This document shows positions 1 through 8,999 of a DNA stretch of 64,000 bases, in pieces. Source of the DNA: Pseudoalteromonas rubra. GTDB taxonomy: Bacteria > Pseudomonadota > Gammaproteobacteria > Enterobacterales > Alteromonadaceae. Within the stretch, counting starts at the first letter, position 1. Each line of letters opens with the position of its first letter. Location: positions 62,001 to 126,000 of the forward strand of contig NZ_PNCI01000016.1 in NCBI RefSeq assembly GCF_005887095.1, in the 5' to 3' direction. Both the position numbers and the translations under genes were made by a program. Under the pieces are notes generated by a model, which was not told the origin of the DNA, did no database searches, and saw nothing but the letters and a program-made list of their open reading frames with translations.

Positions 1-1
1 C

Positions 2-2272
2 CAGTTTGGCGAAAAACGCCGTATCCCGGTTAAAATCGACAATATTCCCGAACCTTTGCTCAAAGCCTTTTTGGCAACAGAAGATAACCGCTTTTATGAC
101 CATTTTGGCATCGACCCGATAGGCATAGTCCGTTCCTTTATCGTTTTGGTCAGTACAGGTGAGAAAAAACAAGGTGCCAGTACCATTACCATGCAGTTGG
201 CACGAAATTTCTTCCTGACCCGGGAAAAAGCTTATATCCGCAAGGTGAAAGAAATTTTCATCGCCCTGCATATCGAGCGGCTACTGAATAAAGATGAAAT
301 TCTGGAGCTTTATCTGAACAAAATAGAGCTGGGCCACCGTGCTTTTGGCATTGGCGCCGCGGCGCAGGTTTACTACGGCAAAGAACTTCATGAGCTCACA
401 TTGCCACAAATGGCCATGCTGGCAGGTTTACCCAAAGCCCCTTCAGCACTTAACCCGATCCGTAATCCGCAACGGGCAAAATTACGCCGTAACGTGGTAC
501 TGGGCAGAATGCTCACCGAGGGCTATATCTCTCAGGTTCAATATAACGAAGCCACTCAGGCGCCCATCACCGCCAAGCGCCATGGTGCAGAAATAGAGCT
601 CTATGCGCCTTACATATCAGAAATGGTGCGCGCGTACATGGTGAAGACCTATGGTGAAGATCAGGCCTATAACTCAGGCTTTAAGGTCTACACCACGGTC
701 GAATCAGATATTCAGGCAGCGGCACAACAAGCACTAATCGACAACCTGCACGCCTATGATATGCGACATGGTTTCCGCGGCCCGGAGGCACAATACTGGC
801 AGGCAGAGGAATCTCCCTGGTCACCCACTCAGATCCTGGAAAAGCTCGAGAAGGTCAAAGAAATTGACCCATTGCGCGCTGGGGTTGTGACAGCCGTTGG
901 CGAGCAAAGCGCGACCGTATTATTAAAGAATGGCACTGAGATCACTGTACCCTGGTCTGGATTAAAGTGGGCACGCGCGTATATCTCGGAGCGTCGTCAG
1001 GGTTTACCCCCCAAGCTAGCGAGCGACATTCTGACGCCAGGAATGCAAATCTGGGTGCGTGAAACAAATCAGGACTGGCTGCTGAGCCAGCTGCCACAAC
1101 CGGCTAGTGCATTGGTTTCTCTCGACCCACAAAGTGGTCGTATCAAAGCCTTAGTGGGTGGCTACAGTTTTCAGCAAAGTCAGTACAACCGTGCCGTTCA
1201 GGCCAAACGCCAGGTTGGCTCTAACATTAAGCCCTTTATCTACTCCGGTGCACTGGAAGCCGGTTACACCCTATCGACTATCATCAATGACGCCCCCATC
1301 AATCATTGGGATAAAAGCATGGGCGTTGCCTGGCGCCCCAAGAACAGTCCCGATGTGTACAGTGGCCCTATTCGTATCCGTCGTGCCCTGGCGCAATCGA
1401 AAAACGTGGTGTCGGTACGCCTGCTGAGAGGGATGGGACTCAACGAAGCAGCAGACCATATTCTTAAGTTTGGTTTTGATAATGAAGACATCGTACGCAG
1501 TGAATCATTGGCGCTGGGGAGTGCTTCCCTGACCCCGCTCGAAATGGCACGGGGCATGAGTGCCTTTGCCAATGGCGGCCACCTGGTCGAAACCTACTTT
1601 ATCGAAAAGCTGACCGACAGTTACGGTAATGTGTTGGGCGCCGCACAACCACTGAAAGTCTGCACTGAGGATGAGTGGGAAGTCGATCAATACACCTGTG
1701 CACCCCGCATCATCTCCGAGCAAAATGCGTTTTTAATCGCAGATGCAATGAAGAGCGTCGTCTGGGGGGGCGGCAGCTGGAAACACAAAACTGGCTGGAG
1801 TGGCACCGGCTGGCGTGCCCAGGCACTTAAACGTAAGGATCTGGCAGGGAAAACAGGGACCACGAACAACTCAGTCGATACCTGGTTTACGGGTTTTAAC
1901 CGCAACGTATTGACCACCGTATGGGTTGGTTTTGATGATCCGGGTAAATCGCTGGGCCGCGCTGCGTACAATGCCAACCTGGGCAAGCAACAAGTGGTTG
2001 GTGCCGAAGCCGGGGCTACCTCTGCGCTTCCAGGCTGGGTGCAATTTATGCGCGCAGCGTTAGAAAACGAACCCCTGGCGCCAATCGATCCGCCTCCGGG
2101 CCTGGTGTCGGTGCGTATTGATTTGAAAACCGGATTACTGAGTGAACGCAACGATCACACCAGCCGCTTTGAGTATTTTGAACGAGGCACAGCGCCGAGC
2201 AAATACGTGCTGGATACCGGGTCAAGTACGCCATTTGAAGAACAACTTCCGAATACCGAAGAGTTGTTCTGA
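2..2272 (+). CDS. mrcA: Penicillin-binding protein 1A (5' end outside window)
   Basis: Bifunctional peptidoglycan synthase anchored in the inner membrane; it polymerises glycan strands and cross-links them. The reading frame is open to the left edge, so the start codon, transmembrane anchor and first residues are missing. The glycosyltransferase (GT51) domain comes first, with the ATEDNRFYDH motif near base 75 (catalytic Glu) and GASTITMQLARN near 170-210. The transpeptidase domain carries SxxK as SNIK near 1220, SxN as SKN near 1396 and KTG as GKTGTT near 1846. About 755 residues are visible; the family is usually about 850. The gene ends just before a strong hairpin and converges with metL. 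Assignment to PBP1A rather than 1B or 1C rests on the domain pattern and the long insert between the two domains. Confidence 0.95.
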   Translation, partial: QFGEKRRIPVKIDNIPEPLLKAFLATEDNRFYDHFGIDPIGIVRSFIVLVSTGEKKQGASTITMQLARNFFLTREKAYIRKVKEIFIALHIERLLNKDEILELYLNKIELGHRAFGIGAAAQVYYGKELHELTLPQMAMLAGLPKAPSALNPIRNPQRAKLRRNVVLGRMLTEGYISQVQYNEATQAPITAKRHGAEIELYAPYISEMVRAYMVKTYGEDQAYNSGFKVYTTVESDIQAAAQQALIDNLHAYDMRHGFRGPEAQYWQAEESPWSPTQILEKLEKVKEIDPLRAGVVTAVGEQSATVLLKNGTEITVPWSGLKWARAYISERRQGLPPKLASDILTPGMQIWVRETNQDWLLSQLPQPASALVSLDPQSGRIKALVGGYSFQQSQYNRAVQAKRQVGSNIKPFIYSGALEAGYTLSTIINDAPINHWDKSMGVAWRPKNSPDVYSGPIRIRRALAQSKNVVSVRLLRGMGLNEAADHILKFGFDNEDIVRSESLALGSASLTPLEMARGMSAFANGGHLVETYFIEKLTDSYGNVLGAAQPLKVCTEDEWEVDQYTCAPRIISEQNAFLIADAMKSVVWGGGSWKHKTGWSGTGWRAQALKRKDLAGKTGTTNNSVDTWFTGFNRNVLTTVWVGFDDPGKSLGRAAYNANLGKQQVVGAEAGATSALPGWVQFMRAALENEPLAPIDPPPGLVSVRIDLKTGLLSERNDHTSRFEYFERGTAPSKYVLDTGSSTPFEEQLPNTEELF

Positions 2273-2283
2273 TAGTCATGACT

Positions 2284-2311
2284 AAAAAGGCCGGTCAGTG
2301 ACCGGCCTTTT
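2284..2311. terminator. Bidirectional terminator between mrcA and metL
   Basis: A GC-rich inverted repeat (GGCCGGT / ACCGGCC) is flanked by an A run on the left and a T run on the right. It can therefore end transcripts from both convergent genes. Confidence 0.85.
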
Positions 2312-2333
2312 ACTATGTCATAAGCGGTACTGA

Positions 2334-4682
2334 TTATCTCAGCTGCTGAGTTAACCAGTACAAGTCTGAGTGGATCCCCGCCGCGGTCACTTCTTTACCC
2401 GCACCAGGGCCCTGGATCACCAACGGGTTTTGTTCGTACCACTGAGTCGTGATAACGAAAATATTGTCTCCCGGAGTCAGGTTCGCAATCGCGCTGCCCT
2501 GAGCAACCTCAGCAATACCCACTTTAGCGTGAACCGCACCCGAAGCATCGATTTCTAATGCCCCTGTATAGCGCAGCACCTTGCCACTGGCCTGTGCCGC
2601 ATCATTGCGCTGCTGGTAAAATGCATCTAACTCCGCTTTGCGTGCTAAAAAGGCTTCCCAGCTACCTTGTGCCAACGCATCAGGCATCAGGGCCTCCAAT
2701 GCAATGTCATCCAATTCCAGCTGCAGACCCAGTTCACGCGCCAGGATCAACAGTTTGCGCTGCATATCCCGTCCGGATAAGTCTTCTCTGGGATCGGGTT
2801 CGGTGTAACCCATTTCCTGTGCGGCCAGTACCAGCTCTGAGAAAGGACGCGAACCGTCAAAGCTGCTGCACAGCCAGGATAAGGTACCCGAAAACACCCC
2901 TTCAATGCGTACTACCCGGTCACCGCTGTTTTGCAGATCGGCCAGTGCAAAATTCACCGGCAGCCCGGCGCCTACACTGGTGTTATAACGCCACAGCAAA
3001 TTGCGCTCCTGGAGTTGAGTACTCAATGCCTGATACCAGTCATGTGGAGCGGTACCAGCATATTTGTTAGCGCTGATCAAATGACAGTCGTGCGCCGCAA
3101 AATCAGGGTAAAGCTGGCTAAATGCCTCGCTGGCAGTGATATCAATCACCACTTTGTGCTCATAATCAAGTTCACTGATACGATCCAGCAACTCTTCATG
3201 TGAGTAATCCTGCGCTTCACTTTGCCACTGCTGTTGCCATTGAGACAAGGTCAAACCGCTGGGGCAGAACACCATTTTCTGTGAACGCAGTAGCGCAACC
3301 ACTTTTAGATCAAACTGGCTCTGCAAACGTGCAATTTGCTGCTGACACTGACTGAGGAACACTTCACCCACGTTACCCAACCCGGCGATGATCACTGCCA
3401 GTTCACGGCCTTTGTTAACCAGCTTATCGTGCAAGATAGCTAAAACATCGCTGTCAATGGCCTGATCCGTAAGGAACAAAGCATAGTCTGTGGCACTGTG
3501 CGTAAAGCGTACTACGACTGCCTGTTCATCCAGCACAGCCTGTGCCTGACGCACTAATGGCGCAATATCCGGACTCGGCGCCACGACCGCAAATCCGCGT
3601 AAGTGCGACTCAACTATGGTTACCCGACCACTCAGGCGCAATACCACCTGATGCGTGAACTCGCTGGGCACCAGCAGGTAATCTTCGCCGTTTTGATTGA
3701 AGTGATGAATGCCATGCTGAATAAGCTGGCTAAGCGCCCTTACTTCACCTGAAACCAAAGTATCAACGCGCAATAAATCCAGGTCGCCAAAGGTGGTCAC
3801 AAAGCGCTTTTCTTTGCTGTAACCTTGCTTGACCACTTCGGTGCCCTGCACATCGGGGTCAAAGCTGCTGCGAACCTGTAGCTTTATGGCAGTCTCTTTC
3901 AGTGGTGACAGGGTTTTTGCATGCAAGACCGGGTTACCCAGACGTGCCAGCAAATTCGCCTGGGCACGACATACCTTACTATATTTGATGGCATTACCCA
4001 CTTTACGTGGATCGGTGCTGAACACCCCCGGTGTGTCTGTCCAGATAGACACTGACACAGCGTCCAGATAGCTGGCTAACAGTGTCGCACTGTAATCGCT
4101 GCCATTGCGCCCAAGCGTGACCGTATTACCTGCACTGTCGGCTGCAATAAATCCGGTCACAACATAAATCTTGTCCTGTTTGAGTGCCTGATGGCAGGCC
4201 AGACGATTCTGGCTATGCATCAGCTGCCCCTGATGCTGAGTAAACAAAGACCGCGCATCCACAGCTTGCGCAGCAATATTGAGTGTATTCAACAGGGCTG
4301 CGAGTAAACGTGCCGACCAGATCTCGCCGAATGCCAGCAATGGTGCCTCTTGCAACTGGCGCGACTGGGCTTGTCGGCCTATGCTGCTTAGCTCATTTCG
4401 CAACTCTGATACCAGCTGGTCCTGCTGAGCAGCAGAGAACAACTCACTGATCAGTTGCACCTGATGATTTTCAACCTGCAGCAAAATATCGCTAAAAGCG
4501 CGCTCATCCTGCTGTTGATAACTCTGCCACAGCGCGACCAGAGTATTGGTTGTTTTACCGGCGGCCGATACCACGATACAGTCACCGCTCTGGCACTGCC
4601 CAATGATGATATTGGCAACAGCCTGATAGCGCGCCGCTGAGCTCAGGCTGGAACCACCGAATTTATGTACTGCTTTTGTCAT
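2334..4682 (-). CDS. metL: Bifunctional aspartokinase / homoserine dehydrogenase, MetL type
   Basis: Catalyses the first and third steps from aspartate toward homoserine, feeding methionine synthesis in the cytoplasm. The N-terminal half is an aspartokinase with the HKFGGSSL motif at residues 6-13; the C-terminal half is a homoserine dehydrogenase with a Rossmann glycine motif (IIAGLGNVGEV). A linker region with degenerate regulatory sequence lies between. I place the start at the ATG at 4682 (782 aa). A GTG four codons upstream, overlapping the metB stop, is possible, but the ATG puts the kinase motif at the usual distance. The gene follows metB directly, as in the E. coli metBL operon, so MetL is preferred over ThrA. 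Regulation by MetJ through the upstream operator array is inferred. Confidence 0.93.
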   Translation of the reverse strand: MTKAVHKFGGSSLSSAARYQAVANIIIGQCQSGDCIVVSAAGKTTNTLVALWQSYQQQDERAFSDILLQVENHQVQLISELFSAAQQDQLVSELRNELSSIGRQAQSRQLQEAPLLAFGEIWSARLLAALLNTLNIAAQAVDARSLFTQHQGQLMHSQNRLACHQALKQDKIYVVTGFIAADSAGNTVTLGRNGSDYSATLLASYLDAVSVSIWTDTPGVFSTDPRKVGNAIKYSKVCRAQANLLARLGNPVLHAKTLSPLKETAIKLQVRSSFDPDVQGTEVVKQGYSKEKRFVTTFGDLDLLRVDTLVSGEVRALSQLIQHGIHHFNQNGEDYLLVPSEFTHQVVLRLSGRVTIVESHLRGFAVVAPSPDIAPLVRQAQAVLDEQAVVVRFTHSATDYALFLTDQAIDSDVLAILHDKLVNKGRELAVIIAGLGNVGEVFLSQCQQQIARLQSQFDLKVVALLRSQKMVFCPSGLTLSQWQQQWQSEAQDYSHEELLDRISELDYEHKVVIDITASEAFSQLYPDFAAHDCHLISANKYAGTAPHDWYQALSTQLQERNLLWRYNTSVGAGLPVNFALADLQNSGDRVVRIEGVFSGTLSWLCSSFDGSRPFSELVLAAQEMGYTEPDPREDLSGRDMQRKLLILARELGLQLELDDIALEALMPDALAQGSWEAFLARKAELDAFYQQRNDAAQASGKVLRYTGALEIDASGAVHAKVGIAEVAQGSAIANLTPGDNIFVITTQWYEQNPLVIQGPGAGKEVTAAGIHSDLYWLTQQLR

Positions 4683-4687
4683 TTCTT

Positions 4688-5911
4688 CTACCACAATGCC
4701 GTATGTGCTGGCGAGAGCTTGAATGCTTTCGCATTATCACTGGAACCGCCTTGCGTGGTTTTCACCGCTGCAAAAGCCTGCTCTAGGTCTGCTAATAAAT
4801 CGTCGATTTCCTCAATGCCCACCGAAATGCGGATCAGCGTATCGCCGACACCCGCTTCAAGGCGCGCAGCTGGGTCCATGCCGGCATGCGTCATGGTCGC
4901 TGGGTGACAGATCAAACTTTCTACCCCGCCCAGAGATTCTGCCAGCGAGAATTGCTTTACACTGGTCAGGAACTTAGCCGCGTCAGTCAATTCTCCCTTA
5001 ATGTCAAAGCTCACCATCCCCCCGAAGCCTTGTTGCTGCTGTTTTGCCAACGCATGCTGAGGGTGACTTTCCAGTCCGGGATAATACACCTGGCTGACAT
5101 ACTCAGATTGCTCTAGATAACGCGCAATCGCCAGCGCGTTTTCCTGATGCTGTTTCAGGCGAACATTGAGCGTACGCAAACCACGTAATGTCAGGTAACT
5201 GTCGAACGGTGCGCCTGTGATACCGATATTGTTCGCCCACCAGGCTAGCTCATCACCGAGCTCCTCGGTTTTGGCAATCACTGCACCGCCGACGACATCC
5301 GAGTGACCATTGATATATTTTGTCGTGGAGTGCACCACGATGTCGACGCCAAATGCGATGGGATTTTGTAGCGCCGGCGACAGAAAGGTGTTGTCGGCCG
5401 CAACCAGAGCACCGCACTGTGCAGCAACGTCGGTGACCGCTTTAATATCGGTTAATCGCAAAATCGGGTTGCTCGGCGTTTCTATCCAGACCAGCTTAGG
5501 TTTAATCGCCAGGATCTCCTGCAAGCTCTCGCTGCGTGTCAGATCCAGGACTTTGACCTTCAGCAAACCGCGCTTTTCCAGCGAGGTAAATAAGCGATAG
5601 CTGCCGCCGTAACAGTCGTGTGGGATCACTAAGGTATCGTCAGCATTGAGTAGCTGAGTCACCAGATGTACCGCAGCCATGCCGGTAGCCGTAATGATGC
5701 CCTTTGCGCCACCCTCTAGCTCTGCCAGTGTTTGCGCGAGAATGTCGCGATTTGGGTTGCCGCTACGGCCATAATCATAGTCACGCTTCTTATCGAAGTC
5801 CGCAAATGAATAGGTGGTCGACAAATAAAGCGGAGGCACCACCGCACCATGATGCTTGTCAGCATCAATGCCTGTACGTACCGCTATGGTTGACTTGTTG
5901 CTTTGGCTCAT
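4688..5911 (-). CDS. metB: Cystathionine gamma-synthase (O-succinylhomoserine lyase)
   Basis: PLP enzyme of the Cys/Met metabolism family that joins activated homoserine with cysteine to form cystathionine. The PLP lysine lies in HSTTKYINGHSD. The start region (STIAVRTGIDAD, VVPPLYLSTTYSF) aligns well with E. coli MetB. At 407 aa it is about 20 residues longer than typical MetB, with an extra polar C-terminal tail after AFAAVKT. It is first of a two-gene operon with metL, divergent from metJ, and its 5' region carries tandem met boxes. Related lyases (MetC, MetZ) are the main alternative, but context favours MetB. Confidence 0.92.
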   Translation of the reverse strand: MSQSNKSTIAVRTGIDADKHHGAVVPPLYLSTTYSFADFDKKRDYDYGRSGNPNRDILAQTLAELEGGAKGIITATGMAAVHLVTQLLNADDTLVIPHDCYGGSYRLFTSLEKRGLLKVKVLDLTRSESLQEILAIKPKLVWIETPSNPILRLTDIKAVTDVAAQCGALVAADNTFLSPALQNPIAFGVDIVVHSTTKYINGHSDVVGGAVIAKTEELGDELAWWANNIGITGAPFDSYLTLRGLRTLNVRLKQHQENALAIARYLEQSEYVSQVYYPGLESHPQHALAKQQQQGFGGMVSFDIKGELTDAAKFLTSVKQFSLAESLGGVESLICHPATMTHAGMDPAARLEAGVGDTLIRISVGIEEIDDLLADLEQAFAAVKTTQGGSSDNAKAFKLSPAHTALW

Positions 5912-5929
5912 AGGTCACCTGGCTAAGTT

Positions 5930-5961
5930 AGATGTTTAGACGTCTAAAAGGTTAGATGAAC
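5930..5961. promoter_or_regulatory. MetJ operator: tandem met boxes
   Basis: Four adjacent 8-bp units in register (5930, 5938, 5946, 5954) resemble the met box AGACGTCT. The second unit, 5938-5945, is a perfect match; the first and fourth match about half of it. MetJ binds cooperatively to two or more adjacent boxes. The array lies 19-50 bp upstream of metB, overlapping the candidate promoter. Confidence 0.88.
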
Positions 5962-5977
5962 AAAAGTTAGAAGTCAA
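5949..5977 (-). promoter_or_regulatory. Candidate sigma70 promoter of metB-metL
   Basis: On the minus strand TTGACT (5972-5977) is followed after 17 bp by TAACCT (5949-5954). The -10 is weak, but it sits inside the met boxes, which suits repression by MetJ. Confidence 0.4.
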
Positions 5978-6211
5978 AACATTTATACCGCTAAATGGCT
6001 AAATAACTAGTATTTGACTATCTTTTTTAAACCGATAAAATTTCGCCACTCAACGCGAACTCTATGCTAATAAGACTGAGTATTTGAGCTTAAACTATGG
6101 CAAATGACGTGCAACATTGCCAACAGAGAGCCTACGTGTCACGGTTGGATCCATACACAGTACACAGTCTTATTCGCATTGCATCTACAACACTGAGGCA
6201 AGTACACCACT

Positions 6212-6532
6212 ATGGCTAAATGGAACGGTGAATATATTCACCCTTATGCAGAACACGGTAAGAAATCAGAACAGGTAAAAAAGATTACCGTTTCTATCCC
6301 GCTCAACGTGCTTAAAGTGCTGACCGATGAGCGCACCCGCCGCCAGGTTAACAACCTGCGCCACGCGACTAACAGTGAGTTGCTGTGTGAGGCATTTCTG
6401 CATGCCTTTACCGGCCAGCCGCTACCTGGTGATGAGGACCTGCGCAAAGATAACCCGGAGAAAATCCCGGCAGAAGTGCGTCAGATCATGACAGAAATGG
6501 GGTTGGAGATCCCAGAGATTAACGAAGAGTAA
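6212..6532 (+). CDS. metJ: Methionine regulon repressor MetJ
   Basis: Ribbon-helix-helix repressor that binds met boxes when S-adenosylmethionine is the corepressor. The 106-residue protein follows E. coli MetJ almost residue for residue through the DNA-contacting strand (KKITVSIPL) and the helices ([24 protein letters not shown]). Only the C-terminal 20 residues diverge. It is divergent from metB across about 300 bp containing the operator; no good second operator was seen closer to metJ. Confidence 0.97.
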   Translation: MAKWNGEYIHPYAEHGKKSEQVKKITVSIPLNVLKVLTDERTRRQVNNLRHATNSELLCEAFLHAFTGQPLPGDEDLRKDNPEKIPAEVRQIMTEMGLEIPEINEE

Positions 6533-6558
6533 TCTCGTCGGCGCCAGAGAACCACAAC

Positions 6559-6590
6559 AAAAAAAGCCTCACACTGTGAGGCTTTTTTTT
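6559..6590. terminator. Bidirectional terminator between metJ and malic enzyme
   Basis: A 9-bp stem (AGCCTCACA / TGTGAGGCT, 6565-6583) is flanked by an A run and a T run. It serves metJ and the convergent malic enzyme gene. Confidence 0.88.
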
Positions 6591-6602
6591 GCTTCGACGA
6601 GC

Positions 6603-7844
6603 TTATGCCATATAATTTTCTGGCATCTCTATTTGCGCCACACCGGATTCAACCGCTGCCTCTGCAACTGCTCTGGCAATTCGAGGCAACAAACGCGGGT
6701 CCATCGGCTTAGGAATGATGTAATGTTCACCAAACTCCAGACTGTCGACATCCGCCGCTTTAAGTACTTCAGCAGGAACCGGCTCTTTGGCAATGCTTCG
6801 GATCGCTTCAACCGCCGCAATCTTCATTTCATCGTTAATGGCCGTTGCACGCACATCTAGTGCACCACGGAAAATAAACGGGAAACACAGCACATTGTTT
6901 ACCTGATTTGGATAATCCGAACGGCCGGTTGCCATGATCAAATCATCACGTGCGCCATGCGCCACTTCCGGGCTAATCTCAGGATCCGGGTTAGAGCATG
7001 CAAACACCACAGGCTTGTCCGCCATCAGTTTCAGGTCTTCCGGAGACAACAGGTCCGGGCCAGACACGCCCACAAACACGTCCGCGTCTTCAATCACATC
7101 CTGCAAGGTACGCTTGTCGGTGTTATTGGCAAACAGCTTTTTGTACTCATTCAGATCATCACGACGCGTATGGATGACGCCTTTACGGTCAAGCATATAA
7201 ATGTGTTCACGCTGCGCGCCGCACTTGATTAATAGCTCCATACAGGCGATGGCAGCAGCACCTGCACCCAGGCAAACGATAATAGCGTCATGAATGTTCT
7301 TGCCCTGGATCTCCAGTGCGTTCAGCATACCCGCAGCAGTAACAATTGCAGTACCATGCTGGTCATCATGGAATACCGGCACATCACAACGCTCAATCAG
7401 CGCACGCTCAATCTCAAAACACTCAGGTGCTTTAATATCTTCCAGATTGATGCCACCGAAGGTATCGGCAATATTGGCAACCGTGTTGATAAAGTCTTCT
7501 GTAGTACGGTGCTTAACTTCGATGTCTATCGAATCCAGGCCTGCAAAGCGTTTAAACAGTAACGCTTTGCCTTCCATCACAGGCTTAGACGCCAGAGGAC
7601 CAAGATTACCCAAACCCAGGATCGCAGTACCATTACTGATAACGGCAACCATGTTCCCTTTACCTGTGTAACGATAAGCATTGCTCGGATCGGCAGCAAT
7701 TTCACGGACTGGTTCAGCAACACCTGGGCTGTATGCCAGGGCCAGATCCTTGACGGTTTCCGCAGGCTTGGTCAACTCAACGCTGATTTTTCCTGGAACG
7801 GGGTGGGCATGATAATGTAACGCTTGTTCACGAAAGTCTGACAT
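6603..7844 (-). CDS. Malic enzyme, short form
   Basis: Oxidative decarboxylation of malate to pyruvate with NAD(P)+. The 413 residues cover the malic N-terminal domain (ALAYSPGVAEPV, the metal/substrate segment HDDQHGTAIV) and an NAD-binding domain (CLGAGAAAIACMELL). The phosphotransacetylase-like C-terminal domain of E. coli MaeB is absent, so this is the compact form seen in many bacteria. Cofactor preference cannot be read safely. It is monocistronic, with over 600 bp of AT-rich upstream DNA. Confidence 0.93.
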   Translation of the reverse strand: MSDFREQALHYHAHPVPGKISVELTKPAETVKDLALAYSPGVAEPVREIAADPSNAYRYTGKGNMVAVISNGTAILGLGNLGPLASKPVMEGKALLFKRFAGLDSIDIEVKHRTTEDFINTVANIADTFGGINLEDIKAPECFEIERALIERCDVPVFHDDQHGTAIVTAAGMLNALEIQGKNIHDAIIVCLGAGAAAIACMELLIKCGAQREHIYMLDRKGVIHTRRDDLNEYKKLFANNTDKRTLQDVIEDADVFVGVSGPDLLSPEDLKLMADKPVVFACSNPDPEISPEVAHGARDDLIMATGRSDYPNQVNNVLCFPFIFRGALDVRATAINDEMKIAAVEAIRSIAKEPVPAEVLKAADVDSLEFGEHYIIPKPMDPRLLPRIARAVAEAAVESGVAQIEMPENYMA

Positions 7845-8433
7845 GACGCGATTTTTTCCTAACGAAGAAGTTGAAAGTGAGAGTGAGATAAAAAATTCGC
7901 TAACTGCTTTAAACCATACCTTTTTTAAAAATTAATTCAAGCGATATCAGGTCTATCCTGTCAAAGCAAAGATAGTTGACAGTTAGCAAAATTTAGCGAC
8001 TTTTTTGCTACTTTTCGGCAAAGTTAACTCACAATAAATGATCTGATAAGTGTCACTTTCAGTTCAAAATAGCGTCATTTTTATGCAGAATATAAATGAA
8101 ATGAATAAAGCAAGCCAAAAAAACAGGTTAATACCATTTGGCGTATTTTACCGTTTATTTATATAGTTATCGAAGCATTTAGCGAATTATGAAATAGAAT
8201 TTGTAACGGATAGCTATGCAGTTTAATCAGTTGAATATGGCCATTCACGTTGAAACAGGCCATGACAGGATTGTCATAAAGTTTGCACCTTAAAGTACCA
8301 CCAAGTACACCTACTTGCTGACAATAGGTACCTTTAAACTGGAAACTTTACCAACCAAACCGAACTGATCCGTCCACTTCGTACTGAAGGGAAAAGGCAA
8401 ATGCCAGATTGAAAAACAGTGAGTATAGAAACG
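7845..8433. other. Intergenic region, AT-rich, no gene recognised
   Basis: About 590 bp between malic enzyme and the rpmE terminator. No open frame has family-like composition. It presumably holds the malic enzyme promoter; TTGACA-like hexamers occur on both strands (7976-7981 plus, 7959-7964 minus), but neither has a convincing -10 at the right distance. Confidence 0.5.
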
Positions 8434-8459
8434 AAAAAAGCACCCGAAGGTGCTTTTTC
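8434..8459 (-). terminator. rpmE terminator
   Basis: The hairpin AGCACC-CGAA-GGTGCT is flanked by A and T runs and lies immediately downstream of rpmE. Confidence 0.85.
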
Positions 8460-8476
8460 TACAGCAAAAGTAGTGC

Positions 8477-8692
8477 TTACTTCTTGCTGCTAAGCGCACC
8501 GAAGCGCTTGTTGAAGCGATCAACACGACCACCTGTGTCTAGGATCTTCTGCTTACCAGTGTAGAACGGGTGACATGCAGAACATACGTCCAGGTGAATG
8601 TCTTTACATAGTGTTGAACGAGTCTCGAATTTGTTACCGCACGAACAAGTTGCTGTAATTGTTTCGTACGTAGGATGAATACCTTCTTTCAT
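8477..8692 (-). CDS. rpmE: 50S ribosomal protein L31 (zinc-binding form)
   Basis: Small ribosomal protein bridging the subunits. It has four zinc-ligand cysteines: CSC near residues 16-18 and CSAC near 37-40. This is the C+ paralogue, which Zur-regulated zinc-free copies replace under zinc starvation in many bacteria. Its 71 residues are of normal length. It is monocistronic and divergent from priA. Confidence 0.96.
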   Translation of the reverse strand: MKEGIHPTYETITATCSCGNKFETRSTLCKDIHLDVCSACHPFYTGKQKILDTGGRVDRFNKRFGALSSKK

Positions 8693-8999
8693 AGGACACC
8701 TCTAGTTAAGGCCGTATCGCTCTCCAAACCCGAAGTCTGGCACCATACGTAGTTATACAAAAATTGTGGACGCGTATTTTAGGGTCAATCCGGGCGATCC
8801 ACAAGCAATAAATGCAAATTAACAGTTATTTTTTGTGCAATCTCACCATGACGCCGTGGATCACTCAGTGAAAAGCACTCTCTGTAAGCATACACATGCA
8901 ATTTTACGCTGTTACGGTATACTGTCTGCCGGTTCTGATTGCATGCTTGCACCGTCAGACAACTGTCCTTAACTTTGATACTCAGATGCCGGAGTCTCC
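8693..8999. other. Divergent promoter region rpmE / priA
   Basis: About 300 bp without a gene. On the plus strand TATACT at 8918-8923 is a plausible -10 for priA, but without a good -35. On the minus strand a TGTATAAC stretch near 8750 could be an extended -10 for rpmE. No repressor site was recognised. Confidence 0.4.

Noticed and set aside
8311..8532. 73-codon frame overlapping rpmE and its terminator
   Set aside because: Overlaps a real gene and a terminator on the same strand; cysteine/serine-rich random composition.
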